64,000 nucleotides of DNA from assembly GCF_004364335.1 (NCBI RefSeq), contig NZ_SOCR01000010.1, forward strand, positions 1-64,000, written 5' to 3'. The notes under the pieces are model-generated. The model was not told where the DNA came from, did not search any database, and saw nothing but the letters and a program-made list of their open reading frames with translations. Source of the stretch: Pseudomonas graminis (lineage in GTDB: Bacteria > Pseudomonadota > Gammaproteobacteria > Pseudomonadales > Pseudomonadaceae). A program made the translations under genes and the position numbers. Shown piece by piece: positions 29,690-39,680 of the stretch (its first letter is position 1; every line of letters starts with the position of its first letter).

Positions 29690-29713
29690 CCCAGCAGCTA
29701 GTGCGCTGCTGGG
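29690..29713 (+). terminator. Hairpin after rpmJ
   Basis: CCCAGCAGC pairs perfectly with GCTGCTGGG over a 6-base loop; followed by TTGATTATTTG, a weak T run. It immediately abuts the -35 of the alpha operon promoter. Confidence 0.75.
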
Positions 29714-29742
29714 TTGATTATTTGTTATTACAGCGATATTAT
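29714..29742 (+). promoter_or_regulatory. Promoter of the alpha operon
   Basis: TTGATT (29714-29719), a 17-bp spacer, and TATTAT (29737-29742), about 60 bases before rpsM. Confidence 0.8.
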
Positions 29743-29801
29743 CTCGCGCCCTATTTCTTGGCTTCCGGGGCGTAGGTAGCTGTCAATTGGAGTCCCACTG
29801 A

Positions 29802-30158
29802 ATGGCCCGTATTGCAGGCGTTAACATTCCAGATAACAAGCATACTGTTATCTCGCTGACCTACATCTATGGTGTTGGTCGCACAACTGCACACAAAATC
29901 TGTGCTACTACCGGGGTGAACCCGGCGGTAAAGATCAAAGATCTGAGCGACGAGCAGATTGAACAGCTGCGTGGCGAAGTCGCGAAGTTCACCACTGAAG
30001 GTGATCTGCGTCGCGAAATCAACATGAAAATCAAGCGCTTGATGGACCTCGGTTGCTATCGCGGTCTGCGTCATCGTCGTGGTCTTCCAGTACGCGGTCA
30101 GCGTACCAAGACTAACGCGCGTACCCGTAAAGGTCCGCGTAAGCCGATCCGCAAGTAA
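29802..30158 (+). CDS. rpsM: 30S ribosomal protein S13
   Basis: S13 lies in the 30S head, forms bridges to L5 and touches the P-site tRNA. The 118-residue product begins [16 protein letters not shown] and ends in the basic tail [16 protein letters not shown] shortened to its type. First gene of the alpha operon. Confidence 0.97.
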   Translation: MARIAGVNIPDNKHTVISLTYIYGVGRTTAHKICATTGVNPAVKIKDLSDEQIEQLRGEVAKFTTEGDLRREINMKIKRLMDLGCYRGLRHRRGLPVRGQRTKTNARTRKGPRKPIRK

Positions 30159-30188
30159 TCGCCCCAGCGAATCGACAGGAATTAAATC

Positions 30189-30578
30189 ATGGCAAAACCT
30201 GCTGCTCGTCCTCGTAAAAAAGTTAAAAAGACAGTGGTTGATGGCATCGCCCACATCCATGCATCTTTTAACAACACAATCGTGACCATCACCGACCGTC
30301 AAGGTAACGCTCTGTCCTGGGCAACCTCCGGTGGTTCGGGTTTCCGCGGTTCTCGCAAGTCCACGCCGTTTGCTGCTCAAGTAGCTGCTGAACGTGCTGG
30401 TCAAGCTGCGCTGGAATACGGCCTGAAAAACCTCGACGTTAACGTCAAAGGTCCAGGTCCAGGTCGTGAATCTGCTGTCCGTGCTTTGAACGGCTGCGGC
30501 TACAAGATCGCCAGCATCACCGACGTGACGCCAATCCCGCACAACGGGTGCCGTCCGCCGAAGAAGCGCCGCGTGTAA
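30189..30578 (+). CDS. rpsK: 30S ribosomal protein S11
   Basis: S11 forms part of the 30S platform near the E site. The 129-residue product has [19 protein letters not shown] and the C-terminal [18 protein letters not shown]. Second gene of the alpha operon. Confidence 0.97.
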   Translation: MAKPAARPRKKVKKTVVDGIAHIHASFNNTIVTITDRQGNALSWATSGGSGFRGSRKSTPFAAQVAAERAGQAALEYGLKNLDVNVKGPGPGRESAVRALNGCGYKIASITDVTPIPHNGCRPPKKRRV

Positions 30579-30596
30579 TCCAGGAGATTGTAAAGA

Positions 30597-31217
30597 ATGG
30601 CTCGTTACATTGGTCCAAAATGCAAACTCGCTCGTCGCGAAGGCACCGATCTCTTCCTGAAGAGCGGCGTGCGCGCGATCGAATCGAAGTGCAACATCGA
30701 AGCAGCACCTGGTATCCACGGCCAACGCCGCGGTCGCCAGTCCGACTACGGCACCCAACTGCGTGAAAAGCAGAAGGTCCGTCGTATTTATGGCGTTCTC
30801 GAGCGTCAGTTCAGCGGTTACTACAAAGAAGCTGCCGGCAAGAAAGGCGCGACTGGTGAGAACCTGCTACAACTGCTCGAATGCCGTCTGGACAACGTTG
30901 TATACCGCATGGGCTTCGGTTCGACTCGTGCCGAATCGCGTCAGCTGGTATCGCACAAGTCGGTCAGCGTAAACGGCAAAACCGTTAACGTTCCGTCCTA
31001 CCAGGTTCGTGCTGGTGACGTAGTGGCAATTCGTGAAAAAGCGAAGAACCAACTGCGTATTGTCCAGGCTCTCGATCTGTGTGCCCAACGTGGCCGCGTA
31101 GAATGGGTAGAAGTAGACACTGAGAAAAAATCTGGCGTTTTCAAAAGCGTTCCAGCTCGCAGTGATCTGTCCGCCGACATCAACGAAAGCCTGATTGTCG
31201 AGCTCTACTCCAAGTAA
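30597..31217 (+). CDS. rpsD: 30S ribosomal protein S4
   Basis: S4 starts 30S assembly and affects decoding accuracy; in E. coli it represses the alpha operon by binding a leader pseudoknot. The 206-residue product has the S4 RNA-binding domain at about residues 96-155 ([21 protein letters not shown]). Here rpsD sits between rpsK and rpoA as usual. Confidence 0.97.
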   Translation: MARYIGPKCKLARREGTDLFLKSGVRAIESKCNIEAAPGIHGQRRGRQSDYGTQLREKQKVRRIYGVLERQFSGYYKEAAGKKGATGENLLQLLECRLDNVVYRMGFGSTRAESRQLVSHKSVSVNGKTVNVPSYQVRAGDVVAIREKAKNQLRIVQALDLCAQRGRVEWVEVDTEKKSGVFKSVPARSDLSADINESLIVELYSK

Positions 31218-31239
31218 GGGCTAGAAAATAGGTGCATCC

Positions 31240-32241
31240 ATGCAGATTTCGGTAAATGAGTTCCTGACACCCCGCCACATTGATGTGCAGGTTGTCAGTC
31301 CGACCCGCGCCAAAATCACGCTCGAGCCTCTCGAGCGTGGTTTCGGCCATACCCTGGGCAACGCGCTGCGACGCATCCTGTTGTCCTCCATGCCCGGCTG
31401 TGCAGTAGTCGAGGCCGAGATTGACGGTGTACTCCATGAGTACAGCGCCATCGAAGGTGTACAGGAAGATGTCATTGAAATCCTGTTGAACCTTAAAGGT
31501 CTGGCTATCAAGCTGCACGGTCGAGACGAAGTTACGCTGACCTTGTCGAAGAAGGGTTCGGGGGTGGTTACCGCTGCCGATATTCAGCTGGATCATGATG
31601 TCGAGATCGTTAACCCCGATCACGTAATCGCTAACCTGGCGTCTAACGGCGCCCTGAACATGAAGCTCGTTGTAGCTCGTGGTCGCGGTTATGAACCAGC
31701 AGACTCGCGTCAGAGCGATGAAGACGAAAGCCGCAGCATTGGTCGCTTGCAGCTTGACTCTTCGTTCAGCCCGGTTCGTCGCATCGCCTATGTGGTGGAA
31801 AACGCCCGTGTCGAGCAACGTACCAACCTGGACAAGCTGGTTATTGATCTGGAAACCAACGGTACTCTGGATCCTGAAGAGGCTATCCGTCGTGCGGCAA
31901 CCATCCTGCAACAGCAGTTGGCTGCGTTCGTCGACCTCAAAGGTGACAGCGAACCCGTTGTAGTCGAACAGGAAGACGAGATCGATCCGATCCTGCTTCG
32001 TCCGGTTGACGATTTGGAACTGACCGTACGTTCGGCCAACTGCCTTAAGGCGGAGAACATTTACTACATCGGCGACCTGATTCAGCGCACCGAAGTAGAA
32101 CTGTTAAAGACTCCGAACCTGGGCAAGAAATCCTTGACCGAGATCAAGGACGTTCTGGCTTCTCGTGGTCTCTCCCTCGGCATGCGCCTCGACAACTGGC
32201 CGCCTGCAAGTCTTAAGAAGGACGACAAGGCGACTGCCTGA
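31240..32241 (+). CDS. rpoA: DNA-directed RNA polymerase subunit alpha
   Basis: Alpha dimerises to start RNA polymerase assembly, and its C-terminal domain binds UP elements and activators. The 333-residue protein has the N-terminal assembly domain ([19 protein letters not shown], about residues 32-50), a linker near residue 235-248, and the C-terminal domain with [18 protein letters not shown] and the DNA-contacting [11 protein letters not shown]. Beta and beta' are encoded in the same window. Confidence 0.98.
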   Translation: MQISVNEFLTPRHIDVQVVSPTRAKITLEPLERGFGHTLGNALRRILLSSMPGCAVVEAEIDGVLHEYSAIEGVQEDVIEILLNLKGLAIKLHGRDEVTLTLSKKGSGVVTAADIQLDHDVEIVNPDHVIANLASNGALNMKLVVARGRGYEPADSRQSDEDESRSIGRLQLDSSFSPVRRIAYVVENARVEQRTNLDKLVIDLETNGTLDPEEAIRRAATILQQQLAAFVDLKGDSEPVVVEQEDEIDPILLRPVDDLELTVRSANCLKAENIYYIGDLIQRTEVELLKTPNLGKKSLTEIKDVLASRGLSLGMRLDNWPPASLKKDDKATA

Positions 32242-32283
32242 TCGTCGTAATCACCGAACGTAGTGTTTGGTAAGGAATGAACC

Positions 32284-32670
32284 ATGCGTCATCGTAAAAG
32301 TGGACGTCACCTGAGCCGTACCAGCTCTCACCGTAAGGCCATGTTTCAAAACATGGCGGTGTCGCTGTTCGAGCACGAGCTGATCAAAACTACCCTGCCG
32401 AAAGCCAAAGAACTGCGTCGCGTTGCTGAGCCGCTGATCACTTTGGCCAAGATTGACAGCGTTGCTAATCGTCGTCTGGCATTCGACCGTACCCGTTCGA
32501 AAGAAATGGTCGGTAAACTGTTCAACGATCTGGGCAAGCGTTATGCAACTCGTGAGGGTGGCTACCTGCGCATCCTCAAGTGCGGCTTCCGCGCTGGCGA
32601 CAACGCGCCAATGGCGTACGTCGAACTGGTTGATCGTCCTGTCGGTGGTTCTGTAGAAACTGCTGAATAA
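32284..32670 (+). CDS. rplQ: 50S ribosomal protein L17
   Basis: L17 lies at the bottom of the 50S subunit near the exit tunnel. The 128-residue product has [20 protein letters not shown] and [18 protein letters not shown]-type central helices. Last gene of the alpha operon; a strong terminator follows 19 bases later. Confidence 0.97.
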   Translation: MRHRKSGRHLSRTSSHRKAMFQNMAVSLFEHELIKTTLPKAKELRRVAEPLITLAKIDSVANRRLAFDRTRSKEMVGKLFNDLGKRYATREGGYLRILKCGFRAGDNAPMAYVELVDRPVGGSVETAE

Positions 32671-32689
32671 GACATCAGTCATTACAAAG

Positions 32690-32714
32690 AACCGGGCCTA
32701 GTGCCCGGTTTTTT
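32690..32714 (+). terminator. Terminator of the alpha operon
   Basis: AACCGGGC pairs perfectly with GCCCGGTT over CTAGT, followed by TTTT. Confidence 0.93.
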
Positions 32715-32920
32715 GTTGCCTTTTATAATCAGCGCTTTAACGGAATTGCTCCCAAAACGCGGTGATTCTAAGTGATAAACGGAACCCTCCTCATTTACCC
32801 GTCTTTTCGATACCAAATGTCCGAATATCGCCGGATTTCCATGTTTATTTGCTCTCAGGCGGGGTGACCAATCTGTCCGGTTGGTTCAAACTGACGCCTT
32901 TCACGAGGAGATGGACGGCG

Positions 32921-33385
32921 ATGCAAGGCCACCCGGATGTAATTGATTACCTCAACACGCTGCTGACTGGCGAACTGGCTGCGCGCGACCAGTATTTTGT
33001 CCACTCGCGGATGTACGAAGATTGGGGTTTCAGCAAGCTGTATGAACGCATCAATCACGAGATGGAAGAAGAGGCTCAGCACGCTGATGCGTTGATGCGC
33101 CGGATTCTGATGCTCGAAGGCACTCCACGCATGCGACCTGACGATCTGGACGTGGGTACGACGGTACCCGAGATGCTCGCCAGCGATCTTCGCCTGGAAT
33201 ACAAAGTGCGAGCCGCGCTCTGCAAAGGCATTGCGCTCTGTGAGCAGCACAGGGACTACGTAAGCCGTGACATCCTCCGAATTCAGCTCGCCGACACGGA
33301 AGAAGACCACACCTATTGGCTTGAGAAGCAGCTGGGCCTGATCAAGTCTATCGGCCTCGAGAATTACCTTCAGTCGCAGTTCTGA
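32921..33385 (+). CDS. ftnA: Bacterial ferritin FtnA (BfrA-type)
   Basis: An iron-storage protein expected to form a 24-subunit shell. The 154-residue product is close to P. aeruginosa PA4235, long called BfrA but shown to be a haem-free ferritin. Ferroxidase ligands are seen at Glu18, Glu51, His54 and near the end in TEEDH. The haem-ligating Met52 of true bacterioferritins aligns, without gaps, to Ala52. The ATG at 32921 ([15 protein letters not shown]) fits the family; the frame from 32762 has no conserved N-terminal residues. katA, its usual left neighbour, is absent. Confidence 0.92.
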   Translation: MQGHPDVIDYLNTLLTGELAARDQYFVHSRMYEDWGFSKLYERINHEMEEEAQHADALMRRILMLEGTPRMRPDDLDVGTTVPEMLASDLRLEYKVRAALCKGIALCEQHRDYVSRDILRIQLADTEEDHTYWLEKQLGLIKSIGLENYLQSQF

Positions 33386-33404
33386 ACACTAAGACAGTCG
33401 CTAT

Positions 33405-33442
33405 AAAAAAGCCCCTGGCGCGTATCGCGACAGGGGCTTTTT
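33405..33442. terminator. Bidirectional terminator between ftnA and uvrA
   Basis: AAAAAGCCCCTG pairs with CAGGGGCTTTTT around an inner CGCG/CGCG stem. Both arms are flanked by A or T runs, so it can serve the convergent ftnA and uvrA genes. Confidence 0.92.
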
Positions 33443-33457
33443 GTTACGGTCAGACGA

Positions 33458-36292
33458 TCAGGCGCGATCGCGCTCCAGAAGTGGCTTCAAATAGTGGCCG
33501 GTGTAGGACTGTTTCATCTCCGCCACCTGTTCCGGTGTGCCGGTCGCGATGATCTGTCCGCCTTTCGAACCCCCTTCAGGACCCAAGTCGACCAACCAGT
33601 CGGCTGTCTTGATTACATCCAGGTTGTGCTCGATAACAACGACCGTGTTGCCGTGGTCGCGGAGGCGATGCAAGACGTCCAGCAATTGCTGGATGTCCGC
33701 AAAGTGGAGACCCGTGGTGGGCTCATCGAGGATGTACAGGGTCTTGCCGGTGTCACGCTTGGACAGCTCGCGCGACAGCTTCACCCGTTGCGCTTCACCA
33801 CCGGAAAGCGTGGTCGCTGACTGGCCCAGCTTGATGTAGGACAGGCCCACATCCATCAGGGTCTGCAGCTTCCGGGCAAGGGCAGGCACGGCGTCGAAGA
33901 ACGTCCTTGCCTCCTCGATGGTCATTTCCAGAACCTCGTGGACGTTTTTCCCCTTGTATTTGACCTCTAGCGTCTCACGGTTGTACCGCTTGCTCTTGCA
34001 CACATCGCAGGGGACGTAGATGTCAGGCAGAAAATGCATCTCGACCTTGATCAGGCCGTCACCCTGGCATGCCTCGCAGCGACCGCCCTTGACGTTGAAA
34101 GAGAATCGGCCAGGTCCGTAACCACGGGATCTTGATTCAGGCACGCCCGCGAACAGCTCACGGATTGGCGTGAACAGGCCGGTGTACGTCGCAGGGTTTG
34201 AACGTGGGGTACGCCCGATTGGGCTCTGGTCAATATCGACGACTTTATCCAGGTGCTGCAGGCCATCGATGCTGTCGTGGGCCGACGCCTCAAGCGTCGT
34301 TGCGCCATTGAGTGCAGTGGCGCTGAGAGGGAACAGCGTGTTGTTGATCAGCGTCGATTTTCCCGATCCCGATACACCGGTCACGCAGGTCAGCAAGCCA
34401 ATTGGAATTTCCAGATCGACATTGCGCAGGTTGTTGCCGCGCGCGCCTTTGAGTTTGAGCGACAGCTTCTTGTTGCGAGGCGTCCGCTTGGCTGGCACGG
34501 CGATCTTCACCCGGCCCGACAGATATTTACCGGTCAGCGAATCCGGATGATCCATTACTTCCTGCGGCGTGCCTTCCGCCACAATATTGCCGCCATGCAC
34601 GCCAGCGCCCGGGCCGATGTCGACCACATAGTCGGCCAGCCGGATGGCGTCCTCGTCGTGTTCAACCACGATGACCGTGTTACCGATGTCTCGCAGGTGC
34701 CGCAACGTGTCCAGCAGACGATCGTTATCGCGCTGATGCAGGCCGATTGAAGGCTCATCGAGGATGTACATCACGCCGACCAGGCCGGCACCGATCTGGC
34801 TGGCCAGACGAATCCGCTGAGCCTCGCCGCCGGAGAGCGTATCGGCGCTCCGGTCCAGAGTCAGGTAATCAAGCCCGACGTTGACGAGGAACTGCAGGCG
34901 CTCGCGAATTTCCTTAAGAATCTTGTCAGCGATTTCACCGCGTCGGCCTTCCAGCTTCAGCTCACCAAAATAATGCGTAGCGTCGCCGATCGGCATGTTG
35001 GTAACGGCGGGAAGTGTCTTTTCGCCGACCCAAACGTGACGGGCCTCTCGGCGCAACCGCGTGCCACGGCACTCGGGGCACGGCTGCGTGCTGAGAAACT
35101 TCGCCAGCTCCTCGCGAACCGTGGTCGATTCGGTTTCCCGGTAGCGGCGCTCCAGGTTGGGAACGATGCCTTCGAACGGGTGGGCTCGTTTGACGATGTC
35201 GCCACGGTCGTTCAAGTAACGGAAATCGACACTGTCCTTACCGCTGCCGCCCAGCAGGACTTTCTGCAGATCGCCAGGCAGTTCCTTGAACGGCACTTCG
35301 AGGCTGAAGCCGTAATGCTTTGCCAGCGAGCCGAGCATCTGGAAGTAATAGACGTTTCGCCTGTCCCAGCCACGAATCGCCCCTTCTGCCAGCGTGAGTT
35401 CACCATTGACCAGACGCTTGGTGTCGAAGAACTGCTTCACGCCCAGCCCGTCGCAGGTCGGGCATGCGCCGGCGGGGTTGTTGAACGAGAACAGCTTTGG
35501 TTCCAGCTCGCTGATCGCATGGCCACAGATCGGGCAGGCGAAGCGGGCGGAGAAAATGATCTCTTCGCCTGGCTCATCGTCCATCGGCGCGACCAGCGCA
35601 ATGCCGTCTGCCAGCTTCAGCGCGGTTTCGAAGGATTCGGCCAGACGCTGTTGCAGGTCGGATCGCACCTTGAAGCGGTCAACCACGACATCGATCGAAT
35701 GCTTCTTCTGTTTATCGAGCTTCGGCAGCTCGTCAAGCTCGCACAGCCGGCCGTTCACCCGGGCGCGCACGAAACCCTGTGCGCGTAGCTCTTCGAAAAC
35801 CGCCAGGTGCTCGCCTTTACGCTCCCGCACCACGGGAGCCAGCAGCATCAGCTTGGCGCCCTCGGGCTGCGCCAGGACCAGGTCGACCATCTGGCTGACG
35901 GTTTGCGCCTCCAGAGGAATGTCGTGATCCGGGCAACGCGGCTGACCGACACGCGCATACAGCAGACGCAGGTAGTCGTAGATCTCGGTGATAGTGCCCA
36001 CGGTCGAGCGCGGGTTATGGGAGGTGGACTTCTGTTCGATGGAAATGGCGGGCGACAGGCCTTCGATCGTGTCGACGTCCGGCTTTTCCATCATCGACAG
36101 GAACTGACGCGCGTAGGCGGACAGCGATTCGACGTAGCGACGCTGGCCCTCGGCGTAGAGCGTATCGAACGCCAGGGACGACTTTCCTGAGCCGGACAAT
36201 CCGGTGATGACGATCAGCTTGTCGCGTGGAAGGGTCAGGTCGATGTTCTTCAGGTTGTGGGTTCGAGCCCCACGAATCAAGATCTTGTCCAA
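33458..36292 (-). CDS. uvrA: Excinuclease ABC subunit UvrA
   Basis: The damage-recognition ATPase of nucleotide excision repair, working with UvrB and UvrC. The 944-residue protein has two ABC ATPase halves: Walker [10 protein letters not shown] near residue 31 and GVSGSGKST near 640, two LSGGEAQR signatures, and zinc modules with CPIC...CPTC (about 253-282) and CEAC...CDVC (about 740-766). Length is normal. It is divergent from the yajR-like gene across a 189-base gap. Confidence 0.98.
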   Translation of the reverse strand: MDKILIRGARTHNLKNIDLTLPRDKLIVITGLSGSGKSSLAFDTLYAEGQRRYVESLSAYARQFLSMMEKPDVDTIEGLSPAISIEQKSTSHNPRSTVGTITEIYDYLRLLYARVGQPRCPDHDIPLEAQTVSQMVDLVLAQPEGAKLMLLAPVVRERKGEHLAVFEELRAQGFVRARVNGRLCELDELPKLDKQKKHSIDVVVDRFKVRSDLQQRLAESFETALKLADGIALVAPMDDEPGEEIIFSARFACPICGHAISELEPKLFSFNNPAGACPTCDGLGVKQFFDTKRLVNGELTLAEGAIRGWDRRNVYYFQMLGSLAKHYGFSLEVPFKELPGDLQKVLLGGSGKDSVDFRYLNDRGDIVKRAHPFEGIVPNLERRYRETESTTVREELAKFLSTQPCPECRGTRLRREARHVWVGEKTLPAVTNMPIGDATHYFGELKLEGRRGEIADKILKEIRERLQFLVNVGLDYLTLDRSADTLSGGEAQRIRLASQIGAGLVGVMYILDEPSIGLHQRDNDRLLDTLRHLRDIGNTVIVVEHDEDAIRLADYVVDIGPGAGVHGGNIVAEGTPQEVMDHPDSLTGKYLSGRVKIAVPAKRTPRNKKLSLKLKGARGNNLRNVDLEIPIGLLTCVTGVSGSGKSTLINNTLFPLSATALNGATTLEASAHDSIDGLQHLDKVVDIDQSPIGRTPRSNPATYTGLFTPIRELFAGVPESRSRGYGPGRFSFNVKGGRCEACQGDGLIKVEMHFLPDIYVPCDVCKSKRYNRETLEVKYKGKNVHEVLEMTIEEARTFFDAVPALARKLQTLMDVGLSYIKLGQSATTLSGGEAQRVKLSRELSKRDTGKTLYILDEPTTGLHFADIQQLLDVLHRLRDHGNTVVVIEHNLDVIKTADWLVDLGPEGGSKGGQIIATGTPEQVAEMKQSYTGHYLKPLLERDRA

Positions 36293-36343
36293 AGCTGGCC
36301 TCGCACGGCGGGCGTGTAAAACGTGGAAGTATACGGGGAAATA

Positions 36344-36359
36344 CTGGATGGATACACAC
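36344..36359. promoter_or_regulatory. Weak LexA-box candidate before uvrA
   Basis: CTGGATGGATACACAC has the outline CTG-N10-CAC, one base off the CTG-N10-CAG end pattern of LexA sites, and lies 52-67 bases upstream of the uvrA start. The inner part is not the usual alternating TA run, so this is a weak candidate. Confidence 0.25.
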
Positions 36360-36481
36360 TATTGAGGGTCGCGCCGCCTCACTCGGAAAAAAGAATATTC
36401 CTGCGATGCGCGGCAAACCGTCGTATGTGCTCTACACGATGGGACTGGTAGAATCGCCGCCGGTTCATACGAGGTTTCTTC

Positions 36482-37876
36482 ATGCACGATTCTCACAGCG
36501 AGCGCATGAGCGGCAGCGAAACCCGCGCGGCGGGCGGGCTGGCGCTGGTGTTCGCCTTCCGTATGCTTGGCATGTTCATGGTGCTGCCCGTCCTCGCCAC
36601 TTACGGGATGGACCTGGCCGGCGCGAGCCCGGCGCTCATCGGTCTGGCGATCGGCGCTTATGGCCTGACGCAAGCGGTGTTGCAGATTCCGTTCGGCATC
36701 ATCTCCGACCGCATCGGCCGTCGCCCCGTCATTTATCTGGGGCTGATCGTGTTCGCGCTTGGCAGCGTCTTGGCGGCCCAGTCGACATCGATCTGGGGCG
36801 TGATCGCTGGTCGGGTCCTTCAAGGCGCCGGTGCTATCTCCGCTGCGGTCATGGCGCTGCTGTCAGATCTGACCCGCGAGCAGCACCGCACCAAAGCCAT
36901 GGCGATGATCGGCATGACGATTGGCGTGTCGTTCGCCGTGGCGATGGTGGTCGGCCCCATTCTGACCAGTGCATTTGGATTGTCCGGCCTGTTTCTGGCG
37001 ACCGGCGCGATGGCGCTGGTCGGCGTGGCTATCGTTGCCTTCGTCGTGCCCAAGTCCACGGTGACCCTGCAGCACCGTGAATCCGGTCTGGCGCGACAGG
37101 CATTGGGCGCAACGCTCCGTCACCCCGACCTGTTGCGTCTGGACTTGGGTATCTTCGCGTTGCACGCCATGCTGATGTCCAGTTTCGTGGCATTACCGCT
37201 GGCGCTGGTCGAAAAAGCCGGCCTGCCCAAGGAGCAGCACTGGTGGGTCTATCTGACCGCACTGCTGATTTCCTTCTTCGCAATGATCCCCTTCATCATC
37301 TACGGCGAGAAGAAGCGTCAGATGAAGCGAGTTTTGCTCGGCGCCGTGCTGGTGCTGATGCTCACTGAGCTATTCTTCTGGGAGTTCGGCGACACGCTGC
37401 GCGCGCTGGTCATCGGTACCGTGGTCTTTTTCACCGCATTCAATTTGCTCGAGGCGTCGCTGCCTTCGCTGATCAGCAAAGTGTCACCGGCGGGCGGGAA
37501 GGGCACGGCGATGGGGATTTATTCCACCAGTCAGTTTCTGGGTTCTGCTGCCGGGGGCATTCTCGGCGGGTGGCTTTTCCAGCACGGCGGACTGGATGTC
37601 GTGTTCCTCGGCGGCGCCGGGCTGGCCGCCATCTGGCTGGCGTTTGCTGTTACCATGCGCGAATCTCCCTACGTAACCAGCCTTCGCTTGCCGTTGTCGC
37701 CCGAGGCTCAACGCGACACAGGCCTTGCCGATCGCGTGTTGGCCGTACGTGGAGTAACAGATGCAGTAGTGGTGGCCGACGAGGCTGCCATCTATATCAA
37801 ATTTGACAAAGAACTGTTGGATCGGGCGTCTTTCGACGAAGTGGTCAATCCAGCGTCGGAAACGTGTGAAGCCTAG
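36482..37876 (+). CDS. YajR-type major facilitator superfamily transporter
   Basis: A 464-residue inner-membrane carrier with twelve predicted spans. The first is around residues 17-37; the MFS loop 2-3 motif appears as GIISDRIGRRPVIYLG (about 78-93). After the last span (about residue 390) comes a roughly 65-residue soluble tail with GVTDAVVVADEAAIYIKFDKE, resembling the ferredoxin-like YAM domain of E. coli YajR. Substrate unknown. It lies 9 bases upstream of ssb, so the two are likely co-transcribed, the usual Pseudomonas arrangement uvrA<>MFS>ssb. Confidence 0.88.
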   Translation: MHDSHSERMSGSETRAAGGLALVFAFRMLGMFMVLPVLATYGMDLAGASPALIGLAIGAYGLTQAVLQIPFGIISDRIGRRPVIYLGLIVFALGSVLAAQSTSIWGVIAGRVLQGAGAISAAVMALLSDLTREQHRTKAMAMIGMTIGVSFAVAMVVGPILTSAFGLSGLFLATGAMALVGVAIVAFVVPKSTVTLQHRESGLARQALGATLRHPDLLRLDLGIFALHAMLMSSFVALPLALVEKAGLPKEQHWWVYLTALLISFFAMIPFIIYGEKKRQMKRVLLGAVLVLMLTELFFWEFGDTLRALVIGTVVFFTAFNLLEASLPSLISKVSPAGGKGTAMGIYSTSQFLGSAAGGILGGWLFQHGGLDVVFLGGAGLAAIWLAFAVTMRESPYVTSLRLPLSPEAQRDTGLADRVLAVRGVTDAVVVADEAAIYIKFDKELLDRASFDEVVNPASETCEA

Positions 37877-37885
37877 GAGAACGTT

Positions 37886-38425
37886 ATGGCCCGTGGGGTA
37901 AACAAAGTCATATTGGTCGGCACATGCGGCCAGGATCCCGAAGTCCGCTACATGCCTAACGGTAATGCCGTGACCAACCTGAGTCTGGCAACAAGCGAAC
38001 AGTGGACCGACAAGCAAACCGGTCAGAAGGTCGAGAAGACCGAATGGCACCGTGTTTCGATGTTCGGCAAGGTTGCGGAAATCGCCGGCGAGTACCTGCG
38101 CAAGGGTTCGCAGGTGTACATCGAAGGCAAATTGCAGACCCGCGAATGGGAAAAAGACGGCATCAAGCGTTATACGACTGAAATCGTCGTCGACATGCAA
38201 GGCACCATGCAGTTGCTCGGTGGCCGTCCTCAAGGCGATGGCGCCCCTCAGGGCCAGGGGGGTGGCGGTTATCAGAACTCCCAGAACTCCGCGCCGCGTC
38301 CACAGCAGCAGGCCCGCCCGCAGCAGTCCGCTCCTCAGCCACAGCGTGAATCGCGTCCTGCGCCGCAACAAGCGCCGCAGCCTGCGCCTGATTTCGACAG
38401 CTTCGATGACGATATTCCGTTCTAG
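37886..38425 (+). CDS. ssb: Single-stranded DNA-binding protein
   Basis: Coats single-stranded DNA and recruits repair and replication proteins. The 179-residue protein has an OB fold over about residues 1-110 ([21 protein letters not shown]), a long Gln/Pro/Arg-rich linker, and the conserved acidic tip DDDIPF at the C terminus, the docking site for partner proteins. Followed by a strong bidirectional-looking terminator. Confidence 0.97.
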   Translation: MARGVNKVILVGTCGQDPEVRYMPNGNAVTNLSLATSEQWTDKQTGQKVEKTEWHRVSMFGKVAEIAGEYLRKGSQVYIEGKLQTREWEKDGIKRYTTEIVVDMQGTMQLLGGRPQGDGAPQGQGGGGYQNSQNSAPRPQQQARPQQSAPQPQRESRPAPQQAPQPAPDFDSFDDDIPF

Positions 38426-38457
38426 GCAGCGCGTTACTCAAACGCAATAACGCAGCA

Positions 38458-38500
38458 AACAAAAGCCCCCGCACAGCTCAGCTGTCGGGGGCTTTGTTTT
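38458..38500. terminator. Terminator between ssb and the NTF2-like gene
   Basis: ACAAAAGCCCCCG pairs with CGGGGGCTTTTGT-like sequence (CGGGGGCTTTGTTTT) around an inner ACAGC/GCTGT stem. A run on the left and T run on the right suit two convergent genes. Confidence 0.9.
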
Positions 38501-38516
38501 GGGTCGCGTTCGAGGA

Positions 38517-38996
38517 TTACAGACCCAGATCCGACAGCCCGGGATGATCGTCAGGACGGCGGCCCAGCGGCCAGTGAAACTTGCGATCCGCTTCTTTGAT
38601 CGGCATGTCATTGATGCAGGCGAAGCGTCGCGCCATCAAGCCGTCTTCATTGAATTCCCAGTTCTCGTTGCCGTACGAGCGGAACCAGTTGCCTGAATCA
38701 TCGTGCCATTCATAGGCGTAACGGACTGCAATGCGGTTGTCGGTAAACGCCCAGAGCTCTTTGATCAGGCGATAGTTGAGCTCCTTGGTCCACTTGCGGA
38801 TCAGGAAATTTTTCGCCTCTTCACGGTTATCGGCGAAATCGGCGCGGTTGCGCCATTTTGTGTTGAGCGTGTAGGCCAGCGAGACCTTTTCAGCGTCCCG
38901 GCTGTTCCAGCCATCTTCCGCCAGGCGAACCTTTTCGATGGCGGATTCTCGGGTGAAAGGGGGAAGTGGCGGGCGAGTTTGGGCATTGGACGACAT
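38517..38996 (-). CDS. DUF1348 / NTF2-like protein
   Basis: A 159-residue soluble protein of the nuclear transport factor 2-like fold family known as DUF1348. The visible family core is [22 protein letters not shown] (shown here in part), [19 protein letters not shown], and [20 protein letters not shown]. No reaction is established for the family. It lies 48 bases downstream of the tetR gene on the same strand and is very likely in its operon, hence controlled by that regulator. An acidic-residue-poor N terminus with no signal peptide indicates a cytoplasmic protein. Confidence 0.82.
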   Translation of the reverse strand: MSSNAQTRPPLPPFTRESAIEKVRLAEDGWNSRDAEKVSLAYTLNTKWRNRADFADNREEAKNFLIRKWTKELNYRLIKELWAFTDNRIAVRYAYEWHDDSGNWFRSYGNENWEFNEDGLMARRFACINDMPIKEADRKFHWPLGRRPDDHPGLSDLGL

Positions 38997-39044
38997 AGGG
39001 ACCTCCAGGCGGTGATGATTCGGCGTTGGGTGGGATGTTTGTGG

Positions 39045-39623
39045 CTAGGAACTGGAGCGCAAGCGCTGTTCAACCATCAGCTGCGCAACCGCCTTGGCGC
39101 TTTCTGCAGCGCTGTAGTCACCCATGACGCGGGCAACGGTGATCGCGCCATCCATGAGGATCAGCAACTGTTTTGCCAAGGCTTGCGGATCGGCAATCCC
39201 AAGCTGCTCGCAGAGCTCCAATGTGTAGTCCAGCAGCTTCTGTTTGTGCAGCTTGGCGATCAGACGTATGGGGTCCTGTGGGTCGCCGACTTCGCCTGCC
39301 GTATTGATGAACGCGCAGCCGCGAAAACCTTCGGACTCGAACCAGCCTTTAAGCACGTCAAACATATTCAGGACGCGTGCTTCGGGAGTGTCCGCCTTGT
39401 TCGATTCAGTCCGGAACCAGTCCATCCAGCGCACATCGCGTGCGTTGAGCGCAGCAGCGGCCACGTCGTCTTTGGTGGCGAAATAGCGATAGATGCTTTT
39501 CCTCGCGACGCCCGACGTCTTTACCAGAAGGTCCATGCCCGTGGCCTGGATGCCGTTCTGGTAAATGAGTTGCTCGGCGGTCGCGAGGATTTTCTCGCGG
39601 GTGTTGGTCGTTGATGTCGTCAT
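39045..39623 (-). CDS. TetR-family transcriptional regulator
   Basis: A 192-residue repressor-type protein with the N-terminal TetR helix-turn-helix (REKILATAEQLIYQNGIQ, then VARKSIYRYFATKDDV, about residues 8-55) and a C-terminal ligand-binding part with no recognised ligand. The ATG at 39623 (MTTSTTNTREKI) is chosen because the longer frame from 39668 would run through its own promoter and operator. A perfect palindrome lies 13 bases upstream, so autorepression is likely. It is followed by the DUF1348 gene, the likely target. Confidence 0.88.
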   Translation of the reverse strand: MTTSTTNTREKILATAEQLIYQNGIQATGMDLLVKTSGVARKSIYRYFATKDDVAAAALNARDVRWMDWFRTESNKADTPEARVLNMFDVLKGWFESEGFRGCAFINTAGEVGDPQDPIRLIAKLHKQKLLDYTLELCEQLGIADPQALAKQLLILMDGAITVARVMGDYSAAESAKAVAQLMVEQRLRSSS

Positions 39624-39630
39624 GGCGCAA

Positions 39631-39659
39631 AAGGTAGAACGTACGTTCTCCTGCGTCAA
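39631..39659 (-). promoter_or_regulatory. Promoter of tetR-DUF1348 with embedded TetR operator
   Basis: On the minus strand: TTGACG (39659-39654), a 17-bp spacer, TACCTT (39636-39631). The perfect 14-bp palindrome AGAACGTACGTTCT (39636-39649) fills most of the spacer, so a bound repressor would block RNA polymerase directly. Confidence 0.8.
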
Positions 39660-39680
39660 GCGACTCATTCAAAAACAGGC

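Noticed and set aside
29743-29801. E. coli-type S4-binding pseudoknot before rpsM
   Set aside because: The leader is about 55 bases and no nested pairing like the E. coli structure was seen.
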